Assembly (NCBI GenBank): GCA_009731375.1
Contig: BJOX01000061.1
Coordinates: 259,426-301,399, forward strand
Reading direction: 5' to 3'
From: Paulinella micropora
Taxonomy: Eukaryota; Cercozoa; Imbricatea; Euglyphida
Length of the DNA stretch: 41,974 nucleotides
The notes under the pieces are model-generated. The model did not search any database. It was not told the origin of the DNA and saw nothing but the letters and a program-made list of their open reading frames with translations. Position numbers and translations under genes: made by a program. The first letter of the stretch is position 1. Each line of letters opens with the position of its first letter. Positions 22,419 to 31,320 of the stretch are shown here, in pieces.

Positions 22419-23656
22419 CTATTGGTCCTCTATAAAATTAGCAATAACATTAATATTACCTGACCCGCCCGCCGACACGGACTTCTGTGTGAATGTCGAA
22501 ACATCGTTCGGGGTTAATTGAATATCGTAGGTTCTTAGATTAATTTGTTGAGTTGAGGTAGCATTAACATAAATCTTAAAAAGTGTTGTTCCGTTTGCGT
22601 AGCAGTTGCTTTTGTGTCTGTATCTACAATTGAAGTTTTGGCATCTACATCGGCAAAACCCGCTCCTGTCAGTGTTCCGTTCAATACCATTCTTACAATA
22701 TTAGACTTACTATCTTCATTTGTAATACTTATCAAAGATGGAAAGACATTTGAATAGTTAGTTAGGCTATTATTGTATTGTGCTTTATTCCTGATAATTA
22801 AAATGGGGCTTTCAGTTATATTACCTGCTTCACTCCCTTCCGCCGTATTTGTAATACTTGTATTAATAGTGTTGGTTCCCTCAACAAACAAACTACAACT
22901 GGCTGTCTTCAGTCTTTGTATTTCAACTCCCACATTATTATTAACAATTCGTGCTACAAATGGCAATGTAGTATTCCGCAGACTGGCACCCGTGTTGGCA
23001 TTCGCATACTTAATCGTATGGACTAACTGAAATTCGCCTGTCTTTGGATTTTCAATAGAAAACTTAATAGCACCAAAGCCTAAGTATTGAAATTGAATTT
23101 GAAATACATTTCCCTTCGTCCAGTCTAATACTGGCATATCTCCTGTTCCGTCGCACGGGTCATCCCAGTATGCTTGATAAAATGCGTTTGGGCTTCCTCG
23201 AATGCAATGTAGAATAATCATTCCTTCATCTCTAGTCTTGTAAAAGTAGAAACCATTAAGTAAAGCATTATCTCCGATACCTATCCACGAATAATAATCT
23301 TCGGTTTCGTCTGTTGTCCATAAAGCAGTGAAGCGGGCTACAACACCCATACCAGTGCGATATTTTATTTTTCTTTTGCTTTCCATACAGGCATCAGCGG
23401 TAGCATTAGCAGTCGTTTTTAATTCCGCCATATTATTATTGAATGAAACACTCGCATTTGTCTGAATTAATGACCATATCCGTGTATTAATGGTATATGG
23501 AAAGATTTCCTGTAATACAGGTGTTAAGGAACTGGTTAGGGTTTCACCAAAAGCGGTCTTCATTTGATTAGTTTCAATGTGTCCATCATATCCGACTTTG
23601 AAATTTACAAACTTTTCGTCCGGATTTTGTGCGATTGAATTTCTCTGGTTGGACAT
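22419..23656 (-). pseudogene. Putative virion surface protein, frameshifted near its C-terminus
   Basis: The frame from the ATG at 23656 runs 373 codons to 22535, but its last ~25 residues lack family character. The adjacent frame continues from about 22610 to a TAG at 22419 with a beta-rich Thr/Asn sequence (LTPNDVSTFTQKSVSAGGSG). A one-base shift near 22600 is likely and the original product would be about 411 residues. Central features are GMGVVARFTALWTT, a Gly-rich turn (IGIGDNALLNGFYF) and FQIQFQYLGFGAIKFSIENP. From memory these recall beta-sandwich surface or receptor-binding modules of phages and algal viruses. No transmembrane segment. It sits beside the capsid gene on the same strand. 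Confidence 0.5.
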
Positions 23657-23846
23657 TTGAGAATTTCACTTCGTGCTACGCACTCTCGTTTATTCTCACA
23701 AGTCTGAAGGACGTTGTGATGCTTCGCTCACAAACGTCGTTTTCCTATATTATTATACAAGAAAAAAATTATTTAATATATTAATTTTTTTACTTTAATG
23801 ACATTCGATGTTTTATGAAGATACGAAGTATCTGAATAAAATATCA
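23657..23846 (-). promoter_or_regulatory. Gene-boundary module M3
   Basis: Spacer between the capsid 3' end and the surface-protein start. On the minus strand: TGATATTTTATTC, hairpin AGATAC-TTC-GTATCT (23819-23833), AAAACATCG, AACGACG, CGTAGCACGAAGTG, then AATTCTCAA before the ATG. Layout as in M1 and M4, with an extra insertion around 23715-23745. Confidence 0.7.
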
Positions 23847-23863
23847 TCTACGACATTAAAATT

Positions 23864-25405
23864 TCAATTCCCTTTAACAACAATTGTCCTCTGAAGAATA
23901 GCATAAGTATAATAATTCAATTGGACTGCTCCCTCAGCACTCCATTCATACCTCCGTTCAGTATCCAAAGACAGACCCGACACTTCATATCCTTCTTCTT
24001 CTCTCTTGTCATAAAGTGGGCGGTTGTGGTCCCAGAAATCAACATGAAACCAGTTATACTTATATACATTAGTATTCAAAATGGCAGAACCCTTGAGTTT
24101 TTCCTTCAAAAGCATATAGTCTTCATCGCGGGAACAAGCGATATCAAACTGCTGAATTCTATTACTATCCAAAGTAGTATAATAAGAAGTAATCTTAGTC
24201 TGTGATCTGTTATCGCAATCAAATGCTGTATTTGAAGTTTCGGTATTATTAAACCCGCTAGTGTAAATTCGGCGAATTCTTTCACCCTGAGAGCGGTTCA
24301 TCTTCAAAACAAATGACTGAGTGCCTGCTGCAAGATTGGTTTTCCAAGAGATAGGGTATTCAGTCTTGAATGAAAAGCCCTCACCAGCAATCTTTTGTTG
24401 AACTCCCAAGATAACATTAGGGTCGGTTTCAACTGCGAGAAAGAGGTTAAGGTTGGAAACCTCTGCGGGCTGTCCGAACAGAGTTGCTCCTGCTGCAACA
24501 CCAAGGGCATCAGTTCCATAAAACATGGTTTTGTTAGTGCCCTCCCACACAATCCTCAAATCAAGAATTTCATTAAAACCAATAGTCTTATCAATTTCAA
24601 AAATGGTTCCAAAAAGCATACCAAGAGGAATAGACACATTGATAACAGGAGTATCGGTGTTATTGGCACCACCTTCAAAATACTTCGCCTCCTCATAAGC
24701 AACATTTACAACAGAGGGGGCTCCCGTTCCTGCTGCAATAAGCAAATCATTATGACGGCGGGCAGTGATAGGAGGCCATGTTGCATAATTTTGAACTCTT
24801 GTTCCAAGGGTGCGAAGCATTTCGGTTATACGAGTGACAATGTGGGCGGATTCATCACCAGCATTAGTAGCACCAATAGCAGTGAAAGCAGTCGCACCAT
24901 CATCAAATACATTTGCATAACCAGCATCGGCCATAGTTTTTCTATCAGCAGGCGAGGCTTGTGTATCATTAGGCACATTACACTTTTGAAGCATAGACCC
25001 ATAACCAGACCCCGCCCCGTGGTTTTCCAAAGCCATAAATCTATCATAAGAAATCTCAGGTTTCCAAATCATCTTAGTGTAATTACCCACGTGTTGAAGA
25101 TTACACAGATACTGACCGCTTCGGCTTCGTAGTTCAATTGTCTTAATCATTGGCAGGCAGTCCATTGGAATTCGGTTATACCTTCCACCAGCGCCACCCG
25201 CATTTGGTTTGTAGGTAAATCGCAACACACTCCTCGCAAGGTCCAAAGGACGAGTTGGAATTTCAAAGGTTGATTCGTTTCCTCCGACAGTGGTAATTGA
25301 CACAACCGCAAGACTTTCGCGGGCAGTAAGTTTGTTAAGCGAATACTTACCGCGGATGAGTTCGCTCTGGCTATGTGTGAGTTCTCCTCCGTATTGGACA
25401 GGCAT
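23864..25405 (-). CDS. mcp: Major capsid protein (double jelly-roll type)
   Basis: 513 residues and intact, one of the few long unbroken genes. The N-terminus is MPVQYGGELTHSQSELIRG. Features typical of PLV/virophage-class capsid proteins are the early FEIPTRPLDLARSVLRFTY strand region, a Gly/Ala-rich insertion, a second sheet region (IPLGMLFGTIFEIDKTIGF, LDLRIVWEG) and a C-terminal WFHVDFWDHNRPLYD motif. The position next to the penton gene on the same strand supports the call. The start is the only good ATG and follows an A-rich leader. The fold is inferred from context and length, not computed. Confidence 0.8.
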   Translation of the reverse strand: MPVQYGGELTHSQSELIRGKYSLNKLTARESLAVVSITTVGGNESTFEIPTRPLDLARSVLRFTYKPNAGGAGGRYNRIPMDCLPMIKTIELRSRSGQYLCNLQHVGNYTKMIWKPEISYDRFMALENHGAGSGYGSMLQKCNVPNDTQASPADRKTMADAGYANVFDDGATAFTAIGATNAGDESAHIVTRITEMLRTLGTRVQNYATWPPITARRHNDLLIAAGTGAPSVVNVAYEEAKYFEGGANNTDTPVINVSIPLGMLFGTIFEIDKTIGFNEILDLRIVWEGTNKTMFYGTDALGVAAGATLFGQPAEVSNLNLFLAVETDPNVILGVQQKIAGEGFSFKTEYPISWKTNLAAGTQSFVLKMNRSQGERIRRIYTSGFNNTETSNTAFDCDNRSQTKITSYYTTLDSNRIQQFDIACSRDEDYMLLKEKLKGSAILNTNVYKYNWFHVDFWDHNRPLYDKREEEGYEVSGLSLDTERRYEWSAEGAVQLNYYTYAILQRTIVVKGN

Positions 25406-25489
25406 TTTTTTGTTTTGTTTTTGAAGTAGTGTAAATTAACTAATTCACCAGAATATATTTATAGAAGAAAAAAAATAATTCTAAATTAA

Positions 25490-26302
25490 TTATCTAGCCT
25501 TTAACAGATTAAAGAATGAATTAAATAAACTAAAATAATTAGTTTCACGATAAACAAGTAATGTCATAACGACTCCCAAACCATTAAGATTTATTGCTTG
25601 GTCGTTTTCGTCCGTCAAGTAAAACCTGAATACATTGTTTGAATTAGCTGACAATGTTTTACCATACTCAGACCCGCTTCCATCATAGATAACAGACCCA
25701 AAAGGAATTTCGTTGGCTGTGTATATTTCTTGAAGCACATGATTATCACCTTCATTCACCAAATCAGATTGAAGATACAGAGTTTTTTCACAAGTTAAAA
25801 TAATTACATTTGGCGATTTAATAAAATCATTAGCGAAGAAATATGTTGAGTTTCTATCAAACCCCATTACCTCGTGAATACGGGTATCACCATCAAATAT
25901 AAACCGCGGTTGAATACCTCCGTTATTTGAAACACTGAATGTTAATTTGCCATCCTCCGCTTCTGTGTTTGTATTGTTGCTTGAGACAACATAAGTATAG
26001 TCATTTGGACTTTCTGTCGTCAGTACCTCGGCCAGTTTATTTTTTAAATTGTTCATTGTGTAGTTTCCCACAGGTATCGTAATTAAAGCCTCATGCCCGT
26101 CTTCGGATAATGTAAAGGTATTGTACGGACTGGCGACCGAGTAATACGATTTTGGAATGTAAATATGAAGAATTTTACAATGTGTGGGATTGTCTAGTCC
26201 CTTCATATTGACTTCGTGTGTAAAGTCGCTGTCTGTTCCCGTTATTCTATTTTTACTATTTATGTAATAGATACCCGAACTTCTTCCTCCCTTGTAATCC
26301 AT
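25490..26302 (-). CDS. Penton / minor capsid protein (single jelly-roll type)
   Basis: About 270 residues from MDYKGGRSSGIYYINSKNRI. I prefer this ATG to the upstream one at 26335 because TCTATAATAATATAACA lies just before it. The INSKNRITGTDSDFT opening, then CKILHIYIPKSYYSV, NTFTLSEDGHEALITIPVG and GNYTMNNLKNKLAEVL, is the characteristic sequence of minor capsid proteins in PLVs and related viruses. It is intact, in the same orientation as the capsid gene and 84 bp upstream of it. It would form the capsid vertices. Confidence 0.85.
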   Translation of the reverse strand: MDYKGGRSSGIYYINSKNRITGTDSDFTHEVNMKGLDNPTHCKILHIYIPKSYYSVASPYNTFTLSEDGHEALITIPVGNYTMNNLKNKLAEVLTTESPNDYTYVVSSNNTNTEAEDGKLTFSVSNNGGIQPRFIFDGDTRIHEVMGFDRNSTYFFANDFIKSPNVIILTCEKTLYLQSDLVNEGDNHVLQEIYTANEIPFGSVIYDGSGSEYGKTLSANSNNVFRFYLTDENDQAINLNGLGVVMTLLVYRETNYFSLFNSFFNLLKAR

Positions 26303-26329
26303 TGTTATATTATTATAGATAAATATTTT

Positions 26330-28181
26330 TTGCAAAAGGGTGTCAAAGCCATACCCGTGCTTTTAATTTTTCCGCTTCTTCTTCTTTTAAGTCTGTGTAG
26401 CCACTGGCGAATTTAAATTTAATACCTTTCGCCCGCTCCATTAAAAACCTCATACTATGCCAACCGCACGTGTCTGAGGTGTTTGATTGTTGTTTTACTT
26501 GATTAACCTTCATTAACAAATAACTATCTGGATGGCTTTTATCTATTANNNNNNNNNNTGTTTCATTTGTTGTTGGAAGTCTTCAGTCGGCTCGTAAAGT
26601 GCTAAAGGGTCATACACTTCAACACTCCTGTCTTTATCTAGACTTATCCATACTCCGATCCAATGAGACCCTTTTTGATTATGATTATCTAAGTTCATAA
26701 TAAATCCGTATCGCTTTCTGCTTCCGGGCTTCAACTTGTAGATTTCATCACTGGCTATCGCTCCGAGATACCATCCATATTTTTTCATTATGTCATCTAT
26801 TTCATTAGTCATTAGTCCGCGACCCCTCTCCATCTTGCTGTTGCTGTGGCTCATCTTGTTGTGGCTCTTCTGGCTGTGGCACCTCTGGCTCTGGTTGATG
26901 TGTCTCTGGCTGTGGTTGCTCTGGCTGTGGTTGCTCTGGCTGTGGTTGCTCTGGCTGTGGTTGCTCTGGCTGTGGTTGCTCTGGCTGCGGTTGCTCTGGC
27001 TGTGGTTGCTCTGGCTGTGGCTCTGGTTGCTGTGGTTGCTCTGGCTGTTGCTCATTTCTATATTTATTTATAAGAACATTAACATAATCTTTTTTTCTCA
27101 TTGAATGAACCCATTCTTTTCTTGTTATATACTTTTTAATGTTTTCTACGGAAAACACTTTGTTAATCAAATCTTCTAAACTAGTTCCCGTTTGTAATCC
27201 CAAATATTCAGCCAATTTCTTTTTTACCTCGTCCTTCTTTTGTCCTACATCTATTTTATGTTCTACAATTTTGTCTATTATCCATGATGCCCTTTGGTTC
27301 CAATCTTTAACATCGTGGCCTTCATTTTTAAGTTTATCCCTTAATGCTTCACCAAGAATTTTAATAGTAAGTTTTTTCTCAATATTACTATTCGACAATC
27401 CATTCTTTAACATTGCTTTGTATTTAGCCTCCTCTAATTTATTTCCTAATTTTTTTTTTTAATTTTCTTGCTCACCGAGTACTTTTTTCATATCGACTAT
27501 TGTCAGTTTTTGTTCTTGAAATTGTTTTATTCTTTCTGCTATACTTTGTATTTTACTAGGTTCCCAATTATCTATATCTGCTTGAGTAAAAACTCCAGAC
27601 TTTATGATTACTTTTTTATTTTCTTCAAATTCTTGATTTGGCTTAACTTTTACCTCTGGCTGTGCCTGTTGTTCTTGTGGCTGTCCCTGCTGTGGTGGCA
27701 TAATATATTGATATTGAACTGGTGGTAATGCTTTGTATCCTATTTTTTCTGTCTTCTTCATATTTTACATCTTCTATGAGTTTTTGCTCCCTTCTTAGTT
27801 CTCTGGCCTCTTCTTCTCCTCGTCTAAATCCTCCCGTGCCTTTCTTTCTTTTTTCTCTATGGTTTCAATACCTTCATACTTTTCCTTTCTGAGTTTGTCT
27901 AAGTGGTCTTGAATTGCTGTTCTCGTATTCTGCTCAATCTCTGACAGGCTCTGGACTTTTCTTAAGTCTTCCTTTTTTGTTTTTTTCTTTGCTTTTGGTC
28001 TGCTTAAGTATTTCATAAAAAGTTTCACAATTTGAAGTGTGCTCATATCATTTGTTTTCTTACCGAAATTATGATAATATTTTTTACCATTCTGGATAAT
28101 ATACGGCCTCCCGCTTTTATTTCTATAAACCCGCGGTGGACGGACTTTCGCTCTTTTCACATTCTTAGTCTTAGTGACCAT
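26330..28181 (-). pseudogene. Multi-domain protein ending in adenovirus-type maturation protease, broken
   Basis: Consecutive minus-strand frames look like parts of one product of about 600 residues. The first, from 28181, is a basic opening with SGRPYIIQNGKKYYHNFG followed by charged coiled coil, to 27795. The next (27761-27459) is Pro/Gln-rich, then DIDNWEPSKIQSIAERIKQF. The next (27413-26805) is helical and ends in about nine PEQPQ repeats. Last comes the protease: GSHWIGVWISLDKD (catalytic His), VEVYDPLALYEP (acidic residue), and beyond the 26549-26558 gap NTSDTCGWHSMRFLMERA (Gln/Cys side), ending at a TGA near 26330. Shifts fall mostly at A runs (27455, 27750, 27790). The protease role is processing virion proteins. 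The split frames could instead be separate genes. Confidence 0.7.
26870..27050 (-). repeat. 15-bp coding minisatellite (PEQPQ)
   Basis: Repeats of CTCTGGCTGTGGTTG on the plus strand encode Pro-Glu-Gln-Pro-Gln on the minus strand. Another frame gives Ser-Gln-Ser-Asn-His repeats, which I regard as the wrong frame. It acts as a linker between the helical domain and the protease. Confidence 0.85.
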
Positions 28182-28199
28182 AGTATATTTATTTTATTA

Positions 28200-28890
28200 A
28201 ACATGATTTTTTCATTTAAATATAACGATATTAAACGATATAAAACGACATTATACCAGACTACAAGCAAGGAAAAATTTACTCATTAAGGTCTCACCAG
28301 ACGGACGATTCAACCATTATATAAAAGGCTAAGCAAGTCATAAGTTGGATTATAAATGTTGGATAAATGGAAAAAGATCACACTATATATCCTCTTTTGA
28401 AATAGTAAAAAAATACGATGATGTTTATATTGAATTAATTGAGGAATGTCAGTGTGATAATAAAATGGAATTACTTAAACGAGAAGGAGAATTAATCAGA
28501 CAGATGAAATGTGTAAATAAAATGGTAGCTGGAAGAATGAAAAATCAATACAAAGCAGAAAACAAAATAAAATTAAAGAAAGTGGAAAATTATATTATGA
28601 AGCAAACAAGGACAAAATAAAAGAATACTTAAAACAATACAATAAATATAATAAAGAAAAAATTCAAGAAAAAAGTAGATAATACAGAAAAATAACAATA
28701 ATAAAATTAAAGAATACTTTAAACAATACAGAGAAAGCAATATTGACAAAATAAGAGAAGAAAGAAAAATACAACATAATTGTGAGTGTGGTATGAAATA
28801 TACATCAGGTCATAAAACTCGCCATGAACGGACAAAAAAACATACTGATTTTATAAATGAACCAATAGGATTAAATGCTTTTAATACTTA
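28200..28890 (+). pseudogene. GIY-YIG-type endonuclease remnant with zinc tail
   Basis: Scattered frames keep the order of a known viral/protist family. GKIY-like residues appear near 28275, then DYKCWINGKRSHYISSFEI, YIELIEECQCDNKMELLKRE and GELIRQMKCVNKMVAGR (28345-28530). Repeated basic segments based on K-x-KEYxKQY follow, then near 28780 CECGMKYTSGHKTRHERT and KKHTDFINEPIGLNAF to the TAA at 28890. The YIG half of the nuclease motif is not intact and several stops or shifts occur, so it is inactive. It overlaps the 3' end of the minus-strand gene at 28871 by 20 bp and interrupts the virion block, as expected for a homing-type intruder. Confidence 0.65.
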
Positions 28891-29194
28891 AAATTCCACG
28901 GCCAGATTGTTTTTTTCCATAACCAAGTTTTGCAGCAGTGGCTTGGACTGATCCCGCATATGGCACTCCCATACTACTCAATGCTCCAGCGGTCTTTGAA
29001 ATAACTTTATTGTCCCTCAGAAACTTATTAATAGCCAAAGCCGTTTTCCCCACTTTTTGCCAATTTACCTTATCCTTGCCTCCTTGCTTCTTCTTACGAC
29101 CAGTCTTCTTTTTGCCTCCTGCCATATTTGTGCTTGAGTTAATTGTTCGTTTGCCGATTGTTGGAATGACTTCACGAGTTGTTTTCACTATCAT
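28871..29194 (-). CDS. Small basic virion-type protein
   Basis: 107 residues. The start at 29194 is supported by CATAGTATA just upstream; an internal Met (MAGGKKKTGRKKKQGGKDK) is the alternative. A Lys/Gly-rich segment is followed by an amphipathic region (INKFLRDNKVISKTAGALSS) and GVPYAGSVQATAAKLGYGKK, ending Ser/Gly/Arg. Basic-plus-amphipathic proteins of this size are usual among minor virion or core proteins of PLVs and large DNA viruses. Its role in DNA condensation or membrane interaction is inferred. Intact and beside the packaging ATPase. Confidence 0.6.
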   Translation of the reverse strand: MIVKTTREVIPTIGKRTINSSTNMAGGKKKTGRKKKQGGKDKVNWQKVGKTALAINKFLRDNKVISKTAGALSSMGVPYAGSVQATAAKLGYGKKQSGRGILSIKSI

Positions 29195-29253
29195 TATACT
29201 ATGAAAAAAAAATATTTATTAAAAAAATCAATAAATTGATTTCTTGCTATAAC

Positions 29254-29268
29254 ACAAACGAAGTTTGT
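29254..29268. terminator. Hairpin ACAAAC-GAA-GTTTGT
   Basis: Six-base arms and a three-base loop lie in the spacer between the ATPase stop and the start of the basic-protein gene. The GAA/TTC loop matches hairpins at 21706, 23819 and 30197. Confidence 0.6.
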
Positions 29269-29323
29269 TTATAAAAATCAAATGATTATTTTAGACGAAA
29301 ATTTATCACCTTACGGGACAATT

Positions 29324-29343
29324 GCCTATCGCATGCGATAGGC
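29324..29343. terminator. 20-bp perfect palindrome over the ATPase stop codon
   Basis: GCCTATCGCATGCGATAGGC is fully self-complementary and contains the last codons and TAG stop of the ATPase gene. It probably acts as a transcription terminator or RNA 3'-end signal, as palindromic hairpins do in mimivirus. Confidence 0.65.
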
Positions 29344-30147
29344 TAAATTAAAAATTTTCCGTAATTCATCTACACTTGAGACATAAAGAAAATTAAATCT
29401 CTCATTTGTTGCTTCGTGATACTTTTGAAGAAAATAATCAAAATCAAAAGATAATTCTAAGTGTTTATACACGAGTTCCATTTTATCCTGAGACTGGCCC
29501 GGAAAGATTAACAAATAATCTAAATGCTTAATGGCTTCTGGCCGTAGGTCGTTCAGATACTGGCTTGACATAATCACCTTACTTTTATAGTGTCTGTTCT
29601 TTTTTAACAAATCGCTTACGGAGTCATCTCTTAATCCACTTTCTAAATCGTCCAAAACAAAAACAACCTCTGGTGAAATATGCTTACTTGGTCTCTCTTT
29701 CTTCTCACCTCCTTCTTCCTTTTTCTTTTCTTTTCCAAAGTATAAAAATTGTGGCTTCTCTATTTCATCTTTGTCCTGTTTAATTTCTCCTTCGTGTTGC
29801 TCGTCCTGTCTGTTCAGTTTGTCTAACTCATAATCAATGACATTTAAACCATCTGATTTAAGAAATGTATATATTGCCATAGGGTTTCCCCTGTTCTTAA
29901 AGTGCTTTACCATTGCTTTATAAATGTAGTCCTTGTGTATTGTTGAAGCGATAATGACAATACGGGTTTTTCTGTCTGTAGTCCGTTTCAGTATTTCAAA
30001 GAGTGCTGTTGTTTTCCCGCTCTTCTTACGGGCAAGTAGAAATATATTTGCATACGGCTCATTGAATAATTTATAACCTTTTGCTTTTTTATTTCCTTCG
30101 CATTCCTGCTTTACAGGCTTAACTTTTACATTGTTAATTTTCAGCAT
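29326..30147 (-). CDS. Genome-packaging ATPase (FtsK/HerA, A32-like)
   Basis: 273 residues from MLKINNVKVKPVK. The ATG at 30147 is chosen because GAATATAAG directly precedes it and the upstream extension to 30231 is hairpin-rich. Walker A is ARKKSGKTTALFEILK (about residues 39-54), Walker B is VVFVLDDLESG, and the following sensor strand is VIMSSQYLND. This is the layout of the packaging ATPases of Polintons, virophages and poxvirus A32. It would pump the genome into the capsid. A charged Lys/Glu insertion (FGKEKKKEEGGEKKE) lies before Walker B. The gene is intact and its stop lies in a palindrome. Confidence 0.9.
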   Translation of the reverse strand: MLKINNVKVKPVKQECEGNKKAKGYKLFNEPYANIFLLARKKSGKTTALFEILKRTTDRKTRIVIIASTIHKDYIYKAMVKHFKNRGNPMAIYTFLKSDGLNVIDYELDKLNRQDEQHEGEIKQDKDEIEKPQFLYFGKEKKKEEGGEKKERPSKHISPEVVFVLDDLESGLRDDSVSDLLKKNRHYKSKVIMSSQYLNDLRPEAIKHLDYLLIFPGQSQDKMELVYKHLELSFDFDYFLQKYHEATNERFNFLYVSSVDELRKIFNLAYRMR

Positions 30148-30157
30148 CTTATATTCT

Positions 30158-30215
30158 AAGCGAGAAATTCGCTGCGGATAAAATCCGCAACAATCTGGGT
30201 AGGTTTCACCTACCC
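30158..30215. terminator. Cluster of hairpins between two minus-strand genes
   Basis: AGCGA/TCGCT, TGCGGAT-AAA-ATCCGCA (30173-30189) and GGGTAGGT-TTC-ACCTACCC (30197-30215) follow one another. The last covers the restored TAG stop (30210-30212) of the upstream gene. They separate it from the ATPase start. Confidence 0.65.
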
Positions 30216-30572
30216 TAAGAATTCTAGGCATACAACAATTCTTCCCGCTAAATTATCAGTATCTAATTCACCCGCATCGCTTTTTAATACTTTAAATGTA
30301 TATTGTCCGTCCGTCCATCCAACGACACCTAAATTATAACTAAGGTTTTAAATGTTTGCTATATTACTATCAGCGAATGTGCCGATAATTCCAATTCTGT
30401 CCATATAAAGAATTCTGGTTTTGGTTTCAGTCTGGTCGTTCGTATAATGAATGAACTTAACATTCATTTTGGTCGGTGTGAATGACATTTGAATATTTTT
30501 ATTAAATGTTTTGCTTCCAACAAAATCATTGCTCAGAAAAATAATCCGCTGATATTTATATTCAGTAGCCAT
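30210..30572 (-). pseudogene. Hypothetical ~120-residue beta-rich protein, frameshifted
   Basis: The ATG at 30572 (ATATAATC upstream) opens MATEYKYQRIIFLSNDFVGS..., stopping at 30348. The adjacent frame continues directly with LGVVGWTDGQYTFKVLKSDA and ends ...CLEFLG at a stop inside the hairpin at 30197-30215. A single shift near 30350 would join them. It may be a small virion protein; the family is not recognised. It is in the virion block upstream of the ATPase. Confidence 0.5.
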
Positions 30573-30657
30573 GATTATATTACTGATGATAAACTTTTTA
30601 ACAACAAAAATATTTTCGCGAACTGCCTGCGACTTTTACTCACGGGTAAGCGAAAAA

Positions 30658-30831
30658 ATGAATGAGAGTTGTGCTTATTGTATAAAGCAAGGTATTGAAA
30701 CTAAATTTAAATGTGTGTATAAACCTATAAGTAATTGGTGTGTTAGTTTTGATGAAGCCATTCCTTTAATGTGTTCGGGTAGTGATGCTTCTTGGTATAA
30801 AATACACTTATATGAATGCTCACTTCTTTGA
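30658..30831 (+). CDS. Possible small Cys-rich protein
   Basis: A plus-strand frame between two divergent minus-strand genes encodes MNESCAYCIKQGIETKFKCV followed by a Trp/Cys-containing tail ending YECSLL. The frame also extends upstream to 30571. Two CxxC-like spacings and the lack of any competing gene in the 250-bp spacer favour it. No TATA motif is obvious and no family is recognised. Confidence 0.35.
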   Translation: MNESCAYCIKQGIETKFKCVYKPISNWCVSFDEAIPLMCSGSDASWYKIHLYECSLL

Positions 30832-31176
30832 ACTAGAAGGTGATGGAAGGCAAAGTCCTATGAGTAAAGTCAAAATTCCGACATAAGTGTTAGCAACCTC
30901 ACAAGGTAAGTTCTTTTCAGATAGCCTCACGATACAAAGGGTGATAATGGCAATAATGATACCCATTTGAAATAAGTATTTAATAAGTCGGCTGTCGGTC
31001 GGCCTGTTTTTTACACAACAACAATTCCAGTTATCTTCCAATTCGTGCTCTACTTTTTTTTCCTCAGTCTTTAGTTCTGTTTCAAGAACACGAGACTTTA
31101 ATTCGGGAGTTAGTTCGCCATCCATATCCATAATAGGTGGAGGTCTGTGAAGTCTAGTTGTATTATTGTTTGACAT
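30820..31176 (-). CDS. Two-helix membrane protein with LPSP motif
   Basis: 118 residues, intact. An acidic/charged N-terminus has WNCCCVKNRPTDSRLIKYLF, then a hydrophobic helix (MGIIIAIITLCIV), a short loop with one Cys (LPCEVANTY) and a second hydrophobic stretch (VGILTLLIGLCLPSPSSS). The C...Y..LLT..iG..LPsP ending recurs in small membrane proteins of PLVs, virophages and large DNA viruses. It would sit in a membrane, role unknown. The ATG follows module M4, with ATTCTAAAATATC directly upstream. Confidence 0.7.
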   Translation of the reverse strand: MSNNNTTRLHRPPPIMDMDGELTPELKSRVLETELKTEEKKVEHELEDNWNCCCVKNRPTDSRLIKYLFQMGIIIAIITLCIVRLSEKNLPCEVANTYVGILTLLIGLCLPSPSSSKK

Positions 31177-31320
31177 GATATTTTAGAATTGCGTTTCGTG
31201 CTCCGCACTTTCACTTATTCTAAAACATCGTTTTTCTTTATTGAAAATAAATAAATCGGTTTTCGATGTTTATCAACAAACGAGAATGAGCGAAGCGAAT
31301 GAGAGTGAAGTTGATAAATA
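31177..31320 (-). promoter_or_regulatory. Gene-boundary module M4
   Basis: Spacer between the fibre-gene 3' end and the membrane-protein start. On the minus strand: GATATTTATC, CTCATTCGCTTCGCTCATTC, AAACATCG, CGATGTTTTA, GTGCGGAGCACGAAACGCAA, TTCTAAAATATC, ATG. It aligns closely with module M1. Confidence 0.75.

Noticed and set aside
24395-25132. 245-residue plus-strand frame opposite the capsid gene
   Set aside because: It is antisense to an intact capsid gene with clear protein character and has no promoter motif or recognisable domain.
26870-27055. Ser/Gln/Asn/His repeat protein leading into the protease
   Set aside because: The alternative frame (PEQPQ) continues a normal helical domain upstream; the Ser/Gln frame starts within the repeat and is probably entered only through a shift.
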